Assembly: GCA_963715565.1 (NCBI GenBank)
Contig: OY970256.1
Coordinates: 5,890,001 to 5,954,000, forward strand
DNA length: 64,000 bases
Reading direction: 5' to 3'
DNA from: JACVRN01 sp963715565
GTDB taxonomy: Bacteria; Acidobacteriota; Blastocatellia; Pyrinomonadales; Pyrinomonadaceae
The translations under genes were made by a program, and so were the position numbers. Positions 25,905-34,116 of this stretch are shown piece by piece. The notes below the pieces were generated by a model, which had not been told where the DNA came from, did no database searches, and saw only the letters and a program-made list of their open reading frames with translations. Each line of letters begins with the position of its first letter. The first letter of the stretch is position 1.

Positions 25905-27835
25905 AGTTGCACCTCATAAAGAAAGGCTTCATAGATTGCTCTCAGGCCACGATTAATGCATTAGCTAAGACCATGGCAGAGAGTCTTATGGCGAGAGGTG
26001 TGCCATAAATACATTAGTAATTTAGAAATAATCATCCAAATCCGTTTATGAATCCTCCAGATAAATTTCTGAGTAACATAGTATTCGGCTTAAGCTATTG
26101 ATTTATCTGGATAAATTGAACCCCAACGACTTAACAATCGGCAGATTAGAAACCTTTTAAAAGTTAAGAAGTATCTTCTATTACTTAATAACTGAAGGGT
26201 ATCGATTGAATTGCGGAAAGTTTGAATTACCAAAATATGGTCTAATCGGTGGAAATTAGAGGTCAAAATCTGAACTTTCTCAGACCTAAAGGAAAGATGT
26301 TTTACCGAGGTAGTCACATTACCTGCTTCGCTCTGCGACTTACCTAGGGTATGAGTCAGCTTTCCGTTTGGTTGTGGAATCATGAGCGAGCTTTGAGAGT
26401 TTACCTCTGCAAATAAACATAAGGGTCTATCCACCTTTGGCTGGAAGACCAGAGAAGGAATTGCTGATTTAGGTTACAGGCGCATTGGAAGAACAACGTA
26501 AAGTAATAAAGCGCAGTACAAGTTTATCGAATGCGAATTCAGCATTGTTATGAGCCACAAGATTGCCAAACAAGGCATGAAAGATGGTTTTGGGCGCATT
26601 AATATTTTGTGAGTAGTTAATTAGAGCTAGCATAAGAATTTAAGGTGGATTCGTAAGAAAAACTTTCTTGTGACAAGCAGTTGTGACAAAGTAGTCTTAA
26701 AAAGTGCTTCTGTGACAAACCTAACTGAATGTTTTTCAAGGAGATAAAAGTTGTGAAAAGCTTTGTCACCAATTTCGTTCGTCGAGTAATGACAGCAAGT
26801 GCTTGATAAAATTAGAGATTAAGGCTGTCGTTTGCTTGTGACAAAAAAATCTATCTTGCTGTGGTCGTCACATGTGACCTGTGACAAGTAATAATACTGA
26901 TTGAGTGTGTAGCAGAGTTTATAGTAAAGCGAGCATGAAAATGCTGGGTGATACTTTGGCTTATAGTTGCGGCTGAAGATTGTAGTAGCAATGGAGACGA
27001 TGGATAACGGAATAGATTGGATCACTGATAATAGTATGCAACATGCTAAGTCTAGGTATGTAATTTAACGTGTATCCGTGATTATAAAAGCTTGGCATTA
27101 TTGGTAGCGACTGCTAGAAGTTGTAAGCTAGCGCCGAAAGATCAAGCTGCTGGATTTCGAGGGTGCAAGATTGGACGAAAAAGGCATGACCAGCGGTAAT
27201 GGCTGAGATGATAGCTGGCCGTTAGTAATATCGTAGGAAAGTTCACGGCGTTTCACCTGCTCAGGCATCTGATAGCCGAATAGCCTGCTTTATTGATGGT
27301 AATGTCAGAGACTAGTTGCTTACTGTTATCCATAGGTTTGAAGATTAGCTCGAGTAGCAAGTCTAGACTTCCCCTGCGAGTAATATCTAATTGTTCAGTG
27401 AATTTAGTGTCCTTGACAATCTCATCAGCGTGAAAAATTTCTTAGCTTTTAGCACTAGGATAGAAGTTAAAAGATGGTTGACGGAAATTAGCCATACTTT
27501 CTTATTGCTTTATCCCATCAAACTCTAGCATGTTGAGGCTAATGGCAAGTTGCGAGTCTTTGGAATCAGGATAAGACACGCAAAAGTCCAAAATCTGGAT
27601 TTTCATGTTCATTTTTGACCAATAATTATCCCACCTGCAACCCTAAAGTCCAAAATATGGTATTTCAAAAGGTGGACAAGTATCCTCCCTCTGCTTCTTT
27701 AAATAGCTATCAAAGGATGGATAGGTGTTTCTAGGAAGGCAGAGGAATAGATTACGATACTGGTAAAACAGCTTCGAGACATAATGAAAAGCTTACACTA
27801 ATTGGGCTTGGCGAAAGACAAATACTGGTTTCAGA
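25905..27835. other. AT-rich gene-poor control region
   Basis: About 1.9 kb, distinctly more AT-rich than the core genome. No open frame has a ribosome site plus credible protein sequence; the two short minus-strand frames at 26090-26434 and 26819-27025 look random. It holds repeated TTGTGACAA boxes (26668-26887) and several copies of CCAAAATMTGG (26230, 27588 and 27650 regions). The layout is that of a plasmid- or ICE-like replication/control region. Confidence 0.5.
26668..26887 (+). repeat. Iteron-like cluster of TTGTGACAA boxes
   Basis: TGTGACAA occurs in direct orientation at about 26669, 26682, 26711, 26837 and 26880. An inverted GTGACAA lies at 26763-26769 and the palindrome GTCACATGTGAC at 26867-26878. 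Five direct copies of an 8-mer in 220 bases is far above chance. It lies about 1 kb from a Rep-like winged-helix gene. Confidence 0.65.
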
Positions 27836-28507
27836 TCAGGCAGCATTGGCCTCCTCGGTGAGCCATTCATCTATTTCCGCATCCTGTTCGCCTGTCCGAT
27901 AGAGATAATCTGTAAAACCAATGAGATCGTAAATAGTTTTACTGCCGAGCACTTCTACATTATAGACGGCGAATCTTTGACAGATTTCTCGTTGATGCTT
28001 TGATCTTGGCTTGCCCAAGCGCCTTCGGCTCTTAGGTCTTCTCATCTGCTGGCGAGAATCTGCTGGAATTAAAGGCAGCGTAGGTTGTTGAGATTCCGAT
28101 GCATTAGGCTTCGCTTGCTGCACCTCTCTCGGAAAAGGGCGTGATAGGGAAACCCCTCCTTGATGTGTACTCGAATCAGAGGAGTCCTTCTGTTCATCCA
28201 GACCTATCATCCATCGGTGATATGGGAAGTAGATACGGATATCTTCCTGATGCACATTGCCGCGCGAGACATGGATTAATCCGACTTCTTCCAATTCCAT
28301 AAGATAACGCGCCAACCTACCTTCGCTCTCACCTATGGATGCTTCTGTAACTTGGAAGTTCAATTGGACAGTTCCTCTGGAATTAGCCTGCTGTGCAAGC
28401 AGTGAATATGTGAGCTTTGCTCCGGCACTCATTTCCGAGCGAGATAAAAGCCAAGCTGGAATAAATGTGCCAGAGAAGAAGTGAAAGATGTTGAAGTGTT
28501 CTTTCAT
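27836..28507 (-). CDS. Winged-helix protein, Rep/HTH_36-like
   Basis: ATG at 28507 is chosen for its ribosome site GGGAG; an in-frame upstream start at 28555 has none. 223 residues. The N-terminal domain (about 8-85) has SAGAKLTYSLLAQQANSRGT and EASIGESEGRLARYLMELEE. This is a helix-turn-helix of the kind found in plasmid and phage replication initiators (HTH_36). The middle is Ser/Gln-rich, then very basic (RRPKSRRRLGKPRSKHQRE). The C-terminus is acidic and helical. With the iteron-like boxes downstream it may be the replication or copy-control protein of an integrated element. Confidence 0.55.
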   Translation of the reverse strand: MKEHFNIFHFFSGTFIPAWLLSRSEMSAGAKLTYSLLAQQANSRGTVQLNFQVTEASIGESEGRLARYLMELEEVGLIHVSRGNVHQEDIRIYFPYHRWMIGLDEQKDSSDSSTHQGGVSLSRPFPREVQQAKPNASESQQPTLPLIPADSRQQMRRPKSRRRLGKPRSKHQREICQRFAVYNVEVLGSKTIYDLIGFTDYLYRTGEQDAEIDEWLTEEANAA

Positions 28508-28684
28508 AGAAAAAACTCCCTTTTGAGATAGTAAATCACCCTTCCTTCTTTCCACAGCTCTTTCTCAGTTGGCATGATCATTCAAGGCCAGAGTTATCAC
28601 ACAAATGACAACATTTACTGAATGCATGATAAGACTAGAAGCTTACGCTAATAAGATTCCTTGCTGATATATACCAGCGAAAAG

Positions 28685-28756
28685 CTTTGCAAAATATTCA
28701 GCATACCTGCATAGTTTATGCACATTTATTGATTCAATCTGAATATTTGTGCAAAG
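28685..28756. repeat. Inverted repeat upstream of the Rep-like gene
   Basis: CTTTGCAAAATATTCAG (28685-28701) pairs with 28739-28756 with one extra base and a 37-base centre. It lies about 180 bases upstream of the Rep-like start and could be an operator or a cruciform site. Confidence 0.6.
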
Positions 28757-28839
28757 TCTGATTGACTGGCCTCAGATGTAAAGCCGTCACTATGATCGTT
28801 CTCAAGATTAGTCAACGCATTGTCGAAGAGAGTGAGTAG

Positions 28840-29330
28840 GTTTCGCCATTTTCTGGCGAGGCTGAAGTCGATGAGTGCTACTTCGGCACTCGACTAGTGC
28901 GAGGCAAGCGTGGGCGTGGAGTTAGTGGCACTGCCCCTGTCTTAGGACTGTTGAAGAGAAACGGCAATATCTATACGGAGATCGTATCGGACTGCAAAAA
29001 GGCCACTCTCCAAGCCATTATTCGCGGTCGTAATGCGCCCAAGACAGTTATTCATAGTGAGGGCTGGCGTGGCCATATGGCTTGGTGTACGTCGGTTACC
29101 CGAAGCATTACCGAGTCAATCATAGCGATAACAAGTTTGCAAATAGCGAGAGCCGCATCAATGGTATCGAGAGCTGCTGGAGTATGGCAAAGCGCAGGCT
29201 TCAGATGCTCAATGGTGTGTCTGCCGAGACTATCTATCTGCACTTGAAAGATTACGAATGGCGTTTCAATCGCAGGCACGATAACTTGTATCAAGAACTG
29301 TTAAGACTACTGCGGAGACATTCGCTTTAG
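28840..29330 (+). pseudogene. Decayed IS1595-family transposase
   Basis: The readable part begins right after a TAG at 28837 with SGEAEVDECYFGTRLVRGKR, the DDE_Tnp_IS1595 (ISXO2) catalytic start. It continues through LLKRNGNIYTEIV and VIHSEGWRG. Near 29077 one base is missing, and the frame shifts to VYVGYPKHYRVNHSDNKFA, NGIESCWSMAKRRL and LHLKDYEWRFNRR. The N-terminal zinc-ribbon part is missing. No terminal repeats were found. It is a dead fragment of an insertion sequence. Confidence 0.85.
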
Positions 29331-29419
29331 TTCTGTTAACTTCATGAGATCCTCGACAAATATAAGATCATGCAAATTAACCGCACAATCCATGTTTCCT
29401 CTTAGACCTAGAATGTCCA

Positions 29420-30412
29420 TTACGTTACGATCCCTATGGGTCCAAATCGTAGATTTAAAGACGGGTGCCGCTTACGCAGCACGCGGACCATGTGCTCCTT
29501 GGTGATATGAGTGTAGCGCTGTGTGGTAGCTATAGAAGCGTGTCCCAGGAACTCCTGCACCATACGGATGTCAACACCGTTCCTGAGCAGCAACGTTGCC
29601 ACAGTGTGCCTCAGCATGTGCGGAGTCACGTGGCGCTTGATCCGCGCCTCCCTTCGCAGCTTGGCGATGACATTAGTGATCCCTTGGGTCGAAAGCCGCC
29701 CGCCCCAAGCGTTTACGAATAAGGCCGGGTTGTCCGTCCGGATGCGTGCCCGCGCCTCCATGTGTACGCGCTGGATCTGCACCGTCTGTTCGTCAACGAC
29801 GAAAGCCAATCGATCTCTACCCCCTTTGCCCTGGACCCTGAATACCCCCTCCTTAGCAAAATAATCCCGGACATCAAGAGCCGACGCCTCGCCCACTCGC
29901 ATCCCGGTGGCGAAAAGGAGGTCTACTAGCGCAAGATCTCGGAGCGCGCGATATGCGCGGGATGAATACTTCCGATTTCCGGCGTGTGCTACCGCTTCTG
30001 ACCCGTCTTGACCCGCCGAGACGGTTAAATAGTTACGCCAAGCCCGCCCCAAGAGGGAACGTATCTCCCGCTCTGTTAATGCCCGCGGGATTTGCTCGAT
30101 ACGCCCGAAGCTCAACTTCACTCGCCAGAAGGGGGACTCCGGCAACACCCCTTTACGTACCCAGTAAGAGCAGAACACTTTAAGTACTACTATCTTCCGC
30201 CGGATCGAGGCTGGAGAATATGCTTCCTCGCGAAGATGGGCGGCCCAACTCTCAATGACGGAGGCGTTTAACGAAGGGAGGTCAAACTCTTCGCCAGCGA
30301 AGGCTAGGAACTGCACAAGGTCTGAACGGTAAGCCGCCACTGTCTTCTTCCCGCGGTCGTGTGTTGAAAAATAGCCACGCTGAAATTCTACGTTTGCCTC
30401 ACTTAATCGCAT
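29420..30412 (-). CDS. XerC/XerD-like tyrosine recombinase
   Basis: 330 residues. The N-terminal core-binding domain (residues 10-95) is followed by a complete catalytic set: TGMRVGE, K in GKGGRDR, HMLRHTVATLLL (H-x-x-R), LGHASIATTQRYTH (His and nucleophile Tyr). Unlike the integrase at the tRNA, every catalytic residue is present. Its position beside the decayed transposase suggests it is a mobile-element recombinase rather than the chromosomal dimer-resolution enzyme. Confidence 0.88.
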   Translation of the reverse strand: MRLSEANVEFQRGYFSTHDRGKKTVAAYRSDLVQFLAFAGEEFDLPSLNASVIESWAAHLREEAYSPASIRRKIVVLKVFCSYWVRKGVLPESPFWRVKLSFGRIEQIPRALTEREIRSLLGRAWRNYLTVSAGQDGSEAVAHAGNRKYSSRAYRALRDLALVDLLFATGMRVGEASALDVRDYFAKEGVFRVQGKGGRDRLAFVVDEQTVQIQRVHMEARARIRTDNPALFVNAWGGRLSTQGITNVIAKLRREARIKRHVTPHMLRHTVATLLLRNGVDIRMVQEFLGHASIATTQRYTHITKEHMVRVLRKRHPSLNLRFGPIGIVT

Positions 30413-30835
30413 AGACCAGACTTGTCCCCTGCCCTTCTGGACAGAACCGTAGGCGAGGTCGCTCTGTAAAATGAAAAAGCTTTTCTGAAACTTGTGGGAG
30501 GAGTAAAATCCAGGCCGGAGTTTAACGGCTAAGGGATTGAGGTTTCAAGTTATTCCGGGCAGGAATCTACGACGGAGTAAATAATTGAACCTGTGAGGTT
30601 AGGTCGGGTCACCAGATCTTTAGATTCCTCGATTTACTCACATTTGATCCAAAATAGATTCCAGCGAGGGCGTTAGGCGGCGGTACTGAAGCGAACAACC
30701 GTGGGACAGCCTACGCACTCAATCTTCTCTAAACTCTGCGACCTCAGCTAAAGACTCTGAGTGATTATGCCATCACCGAGGCCGACATAAAGTGCCCCTG
30801 TGCTTAGCTAGATTGTTTGATTGATGATTACTTTA
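30413..30835. other. Intergenic, no gene seen
   Basis: About 420 bases between the recombinase start and the palindrome before the membrane-protein gene. No open frame with coding character was found. A possible -35/-10 pair TTGTTT and GATAAT (17 bp apart) lies at its right end, the -10 overlapping the palindrome. Confidence 0.45.
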
Positions 30836-30852
30836 GATAATTAGGAATTATC
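30836..30852 (+). promoter_or_regulatory. Palindrome overlapping the ribosome site of the membrane-protein gene
   Basis: GATAATTAGGAATTATC has arms GATAATT/AATTATC. The AGGA in its centre is the only ribosome site, 3 bases before the ATG region. An identical 17-mer precedes the FAD gene at 33023-33039. Confidence 0.65.
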
Positions 30853-30855
30853 ACA

Positions 30856-31824
30856 ATGCTGATTGCAGCCTTTAAGTGGCTGGGAATTCAACTTATTGTT
30901 ATAAGCGTGATGATTGGAGTTTGCTCCCTGTTCGTGTGGCTCGCGGACGGGAAGCAAGCAGCCATAGGATTAATTGAGACTTCAGTTTTGCGTATGAAGG
31001 GACCTTGGGTGTGGACCTTTGGAGTTGGTTTAGCATCCTTCGTTATGTCTCGTGGCCGAGTGCTAGCATCCGCGCTAGACGGAGTCATGGTGCCGAACGA
31101 AGTAACCGCAGCAGCAACAGCTCGCATCGATAGGTCTACGCGTCATCGGAATGCCTACCGCTATACCATACCTATTACGCTCTTGGGAGTGGTCCTAACG
31201 TACATGTATGGTATTCCCAATAGGGGACTAGCTTATACTCTGCTATTTCTTGGATTGTGTTCCATCTACTACATAGGAGCTTTCCTGTTGTTTCATTTCA
31301 TAGAGGTTATTGCCGCCTTCCACATGTTATTTGAGTCTATGGATGAAGTTGAGTTCAGACGAGTTTACAGCCCTCTCCACTTGGAAAATCTCACCGCATA
31401 TCTTGCAATAACGACCATAATTGGATTAATCGCTATCTACGCCGGGTTTCGAGGAACAGTTACCGCAGGATTTGAATTCCAGCATGAGGTCTGGCGCGTT
31501 TTTTTGGTAACTCCGGTGATCCTCTTTGTTCCCGGCACGCTTTTCTACGACTACTATCCCAGGTATGTATTGAGGAAGATATTACAGCACAAAGTATTCA
31601 GAGTAATGGAACGACTAGGTGCATCCGAGGAGTTGGATGCCAGGTCGCTCGTATTGTCCCTGAGGGAAACTTCTGCGACGAGTTCCCAGATCCTACCGTT
31701 TGTTGATTACAAAACCTTACCCTCATACTTAATTGCGGTTTTATTTGTCATCTCTTTAGCATACAACAACGATCCGGCTGTGAAGGCATTTGTAGAATAC
31801 ATAACTAATCTTGGTTCAAAATAA
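30856..31824 (+). CDS. Multi-pass membrane protein of unknown function
   Basis: 322 residues with about seven hydrophobic segments: near 10-30, 50-68, 98-116, 122-150, 178-198, 214-236 and a last one near 290-308. A cytoplasmic-looking stretch (VMERLGASEELDARSLVLSLRET) lies between the last two. I recognise no family. Its stop overlaps the 3' end of the convergent FAD gene by 9 bases. Both genes share an identical palindrome at their starts, so they are likely co-regulated. Base composition is lower in GC than the core genome, suggesting transfer. Confidence 0.7.
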   Translation: MLIAAFKWLGIQLIVISVMIGVCSLFVWLADGKQAAIGLIETSVLRMKGPWVWTFGVGLASFVMSRGRVLASALDGVMVPNEVTAAATARIDRSTRHRNAYRYTIPITLLGVVLTYMYGIPNRGLAYTLLFLGLCSIYYIGAFLLFHFIEVIAAFHMLFESMDEVEFRRVYSPLHLENLTAYLAITTIIGLIAIYAGFRGTVTAGFEFQHEVWRVFLVTPVILFVPGTLFYDYYPRYVLRKILQHKVFRVMERLGASEELDARSLVLSLRETSATSSQILPFVDYKTLPSYLIAVLFVISLAYNNDPAVKAFVEYITNLGSK

Positions 31825-33021
31825 ACGCCTAGCTCCGAAGATCCGTGCAAAAGACCTCAGTATGTGGTGACCCAGTACACCTTGTGGCCGCAGGAGCACA
31901 TCAGTTGCCAGACGTAAGGCCCTACCGCTCCGAAACTTGAACTCAGCAAAGATCAGATCGTTGACTATGTCGGGAGGGTACTCTTTCAACTCTTGGATGA
32001 GGAGCCGAAAATCATCGCTGTCGAATGACAAAAGACTCTCAAATAGGAGTTCCTGAAACACACGATTCATGGCGCTCATATACTCAGGCATTGCTCGCAA
32101 CAGATGCTTGCGCCCCAGCTTATTCTGTTTCAGGCACTGCTCGATCGATTCTGCTAGCTGTCGATATACGAGGAGCATCCTCGTGAGTCCTGTAGCACTG
32201 GCTGCGGGGTTCGCTTGACCGGCCTCCCCGAAGAATACAATGCGGTCCAGGGCGGGCGTATGAAGCCGACCAACTGGAACAATGCCGAAATAGGATTTCT
32301 GCGTGCTGGAAGGCTGCCACACAATCTTCTCGGAATAATGTGACTTCTTTAGGATGAACAACAGCTCAGACTTGATTGACCTGTTCGGCTTGTATTGGCG
32401 TGATGGGAGGATGATCGCCGTGTGAGCGGTTCCCCTTGAGGTAGGAAACAACTCAAAGAAAGCTGGGTGCTGATTGATGACAACGTTATCAAGTCCGATT
32501 GGCCTGACATCATTTCTCAGCCCGACCTCACAACCATGAAGAATGTAATATCCTTTTATAGTTGCTATGCCCTTGGCTCCGACGATCGGCGATCCAACCC
32601 CCATGCAGTCGATAAGCAATTTCGCCCTTATCTCTTGCGAGTTTGCCCGCACAATAATTGCTTCTCGTGTTAGCGAGAAGCTGTAAAGGGTATGGCCGGT
32701 TAATATCTTGCCCCCCCGACAGGTAAGCTCCTCCTCCAACTGCCCAAGCAACTTCTCAGTATCCCACAGGCTGTAGTTACCCCTTACTGTTGCAGCCAGC
32801 CCATCGTAGGCCACGAAATCCATAAAATCGTAATGCCTGTCGACGCAGGCGCGCAGGTGTGGGTTTTCCCTCACGGCCTTCTCTGCCGTCAACCAGTATT
32901 TATTGCGCGGCAGTGAGTCATGTTGCTCAAGCAAGACCACGGAGCATTTCGAAGCTAAAGCGCTCGCTATCAGCAGCCCGGCCACCCCTCCCCCAGCCAC
33001 TACGACGTCGGTCGAAAGCAT
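31816..33021 (-). CDS. FAD-dependent oxidoreductase, lycopene-cyclase/GGR-like
   Basis: 401 residues. The N-terminal Rossmann motif is VVVAGGGVAGLLIASALASKCSVVLLEQHD (G-x-G-x-x-G near residue 10). A second FAD segment, RIVFFGEAGQANPAASATG, is near residue 275; it resembles the G-D/E-A-x(6)-P motif of flavoprotein hydroxylases, geranylgeranyl reductases and lycopene cyclases. The C-terminal 100 residues are helical. It is divergent from a squalene/phytoene synthase-family gene and 2 kb from no other obvious metabolic gene, so an isoprenoid substrate is likely. The exact reaction is unknown. Confidence 0.65.
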   Translation of the reverse strand: MLSTDVVVAGGGVAGLLIASALASKCSVVLLEQHDSLPRNKYWLTAEKAVRENPHLRACVDRHYDFMDFVAYDGLAATVRGNYSLWDTEKLLGQLEEELTCRGGKILTGHTLYSFSLTREAIIVRANSQEIRAKLLIDCMGVGSPIVGAKGIATIKGYYILHGCEVGLRNDVRPIGLDNVVINQHPAFFELFPTSRGTAHTAIILPSRQYKPNRSIKSELLFILKKSHYSEKIVWQPSSTQKSYFGIVPVGRLHTPALDRIVFFGEAGQANPAASATGLTRMLLVYRQLAESIEQCLKQNKLGRKHLLRAMPEYMSAMNRVFQELLFESLLSFDSDDFRLLIQELKEYPPDIVNDLIFAEFKFRSGRALRLATDVLLRPQGVLGHHILRSFARIFGARRLF

Positions 33022-33022
33022 T

Positions 33023-33039
33023 GATAATTCCTAATTATC
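33023..33039 (-). promoter_or_regulatory. Palindrome overlapping the ribosome site of the FAD gene
   Basis: On the minus strand this is the same 17-mer GATAATTAGGAATTATC as at 30836-30852. It ends 1 base before the start codon and its central AGGA is the ribosome site. Confidence 0.65.
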
Positions 33040-33137
33040 AATATAATCCCAGATGCTGACACCCTTAACGACTTTGGGCATTTCAGCCTCTGACTCAAAA
33101 CAGAGATCCCACTGCGGCCTGAGCCTCATAACGATCT

Positions 33138-34037
33138 ATGCGCCTTAACAAAACGCCAGCAGAGCATAGCCGATTGTCACCTCGGGCTGATCCGATAGAC
33201 GTATTGAAAAAGACCAGCCGCACTTTTTACTTTTCGATCATTGACCTGCCTCCGGGGCTCCGTGAGGCAGTTATGTCCGCATACTTATCGCTACGTGCGA
33301 TTGACGAGATTGAGGACCATCCGCAACTAAATAAGCTGACGAAAACAAGGCTATTGTGGGACATCAGTTTTAACTGTCAGTGCCTCGACACTAGCGGGTA
33401 TGATCGGTTGTTCTCAGCACTGGGGCCGTGTCGGGAGTATCTCCCTGAGGTGACAAATCGTCTTGACGAGTGGCTCGCACTGGCTCCCGAGACTATTGCC
33501 CCTCGCATCTGGGACGCGAACTCTGTGATGGCGCAACGCATGGCCTACTGGGTCGGAAATGATTGGCAGATTCATACTGAAGCCGATCTGGACTGCTACA
33601 CCTTTAGCGTCGCTGGAGCCGTCGGCTTGCTGCTCTCTGATCTGTGGGCTTGGTATGACGGGACGTTGACTCATAGAGGTCATGCCGTCGGATTCGGTCG
33701 CGGACTGCAGGCCGTGAATATCCTTCGGAATCGTGCTGATGACCTGGCTCGTGGCGTGAATTTCTTCCCGGACGGTTGGACTGAGGATGACTTGCGATGC
33801 TATGCCAAGCGCAGTCTCACTCTAGCAGAGGCATATGTCGAAACGCTTTCACCCGGGCCTGCGAACGACTTCTGCCGCCTCCCACTCTCTTTGGCTTATG
33901 CGACGCTAGATGCATTGGCTCATGGTGAGTCAAAACTTAGCCGTTCGACTGTGCTGGAGATTGTTAGCCAAGCAAGAAGCGCATCACGTAAGACAGAGGA
34001 CGCGCCAATTCATAACTCTTCTTGGAGGCTCGAATAA
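33138..34037 (+). CDS. Squalene/phytoene synthase family protein
   Basis: 299 residues. TSRTFYFSIIDLPPGLREAV and YLSLRAIDEIEDHP form the substrate entry and the first Asp-rich motif (D-E-I-E-D). The second motif reads NILRNRADDLARG, with Asn where most trans-prenyltransferases have the first Asp of D-x-x-x-D. The family condenses two prenyl diphosphates head-to-head. It is divergent from the FAD gene and upstream, on the same strand, of a helicase/Mod/Res operon and then of IPP isomerase and a geranylgeranyl-reductase-like gene. The product (C30 or C40) is not predictable. Confidence 0.8.
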   Translation: MRLNKTPAEHSRLSPRADPIDVLKKTSRTFYFSIIDLPPGLREAVMSAYLSLRAIDEIEDHPQLNKLTKTRLLWDISFNCQCLDTSGYDRLFSALGPCREYLPEVTNRLDEWLALAPETIAPRIWDANSVMAQRMAYWVGNDWQIHTEADLDCYTFSVAGAVGLLLSDLWAWYDGTLTHRGHAVGFGRGLQAVNILRNRADDLARGVNFFPDGWTEDDLRCYAKRSLTLAEAYVETLSPGPANDFCRLPLSLAYATLDALAHGESKLSRSTVLEIVSQARSASRKTEDAPIHNSSWRLE

Positions 34038-34116
34038 AAAGGGACGGCGTCCTAGAAAGGCCTCGTCACCAAGTGGCGTGTCGCGTGTCGTCTCACGTTT
34101 ATTCAAAAGAGAAATT

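Noticed and set aside
26090..27025. Short minus-strand frames in the AT-rich region
   Set aside because: No ribosome site, no recognisable domain and atypical composition; expected by chance in AT-rich DNA.
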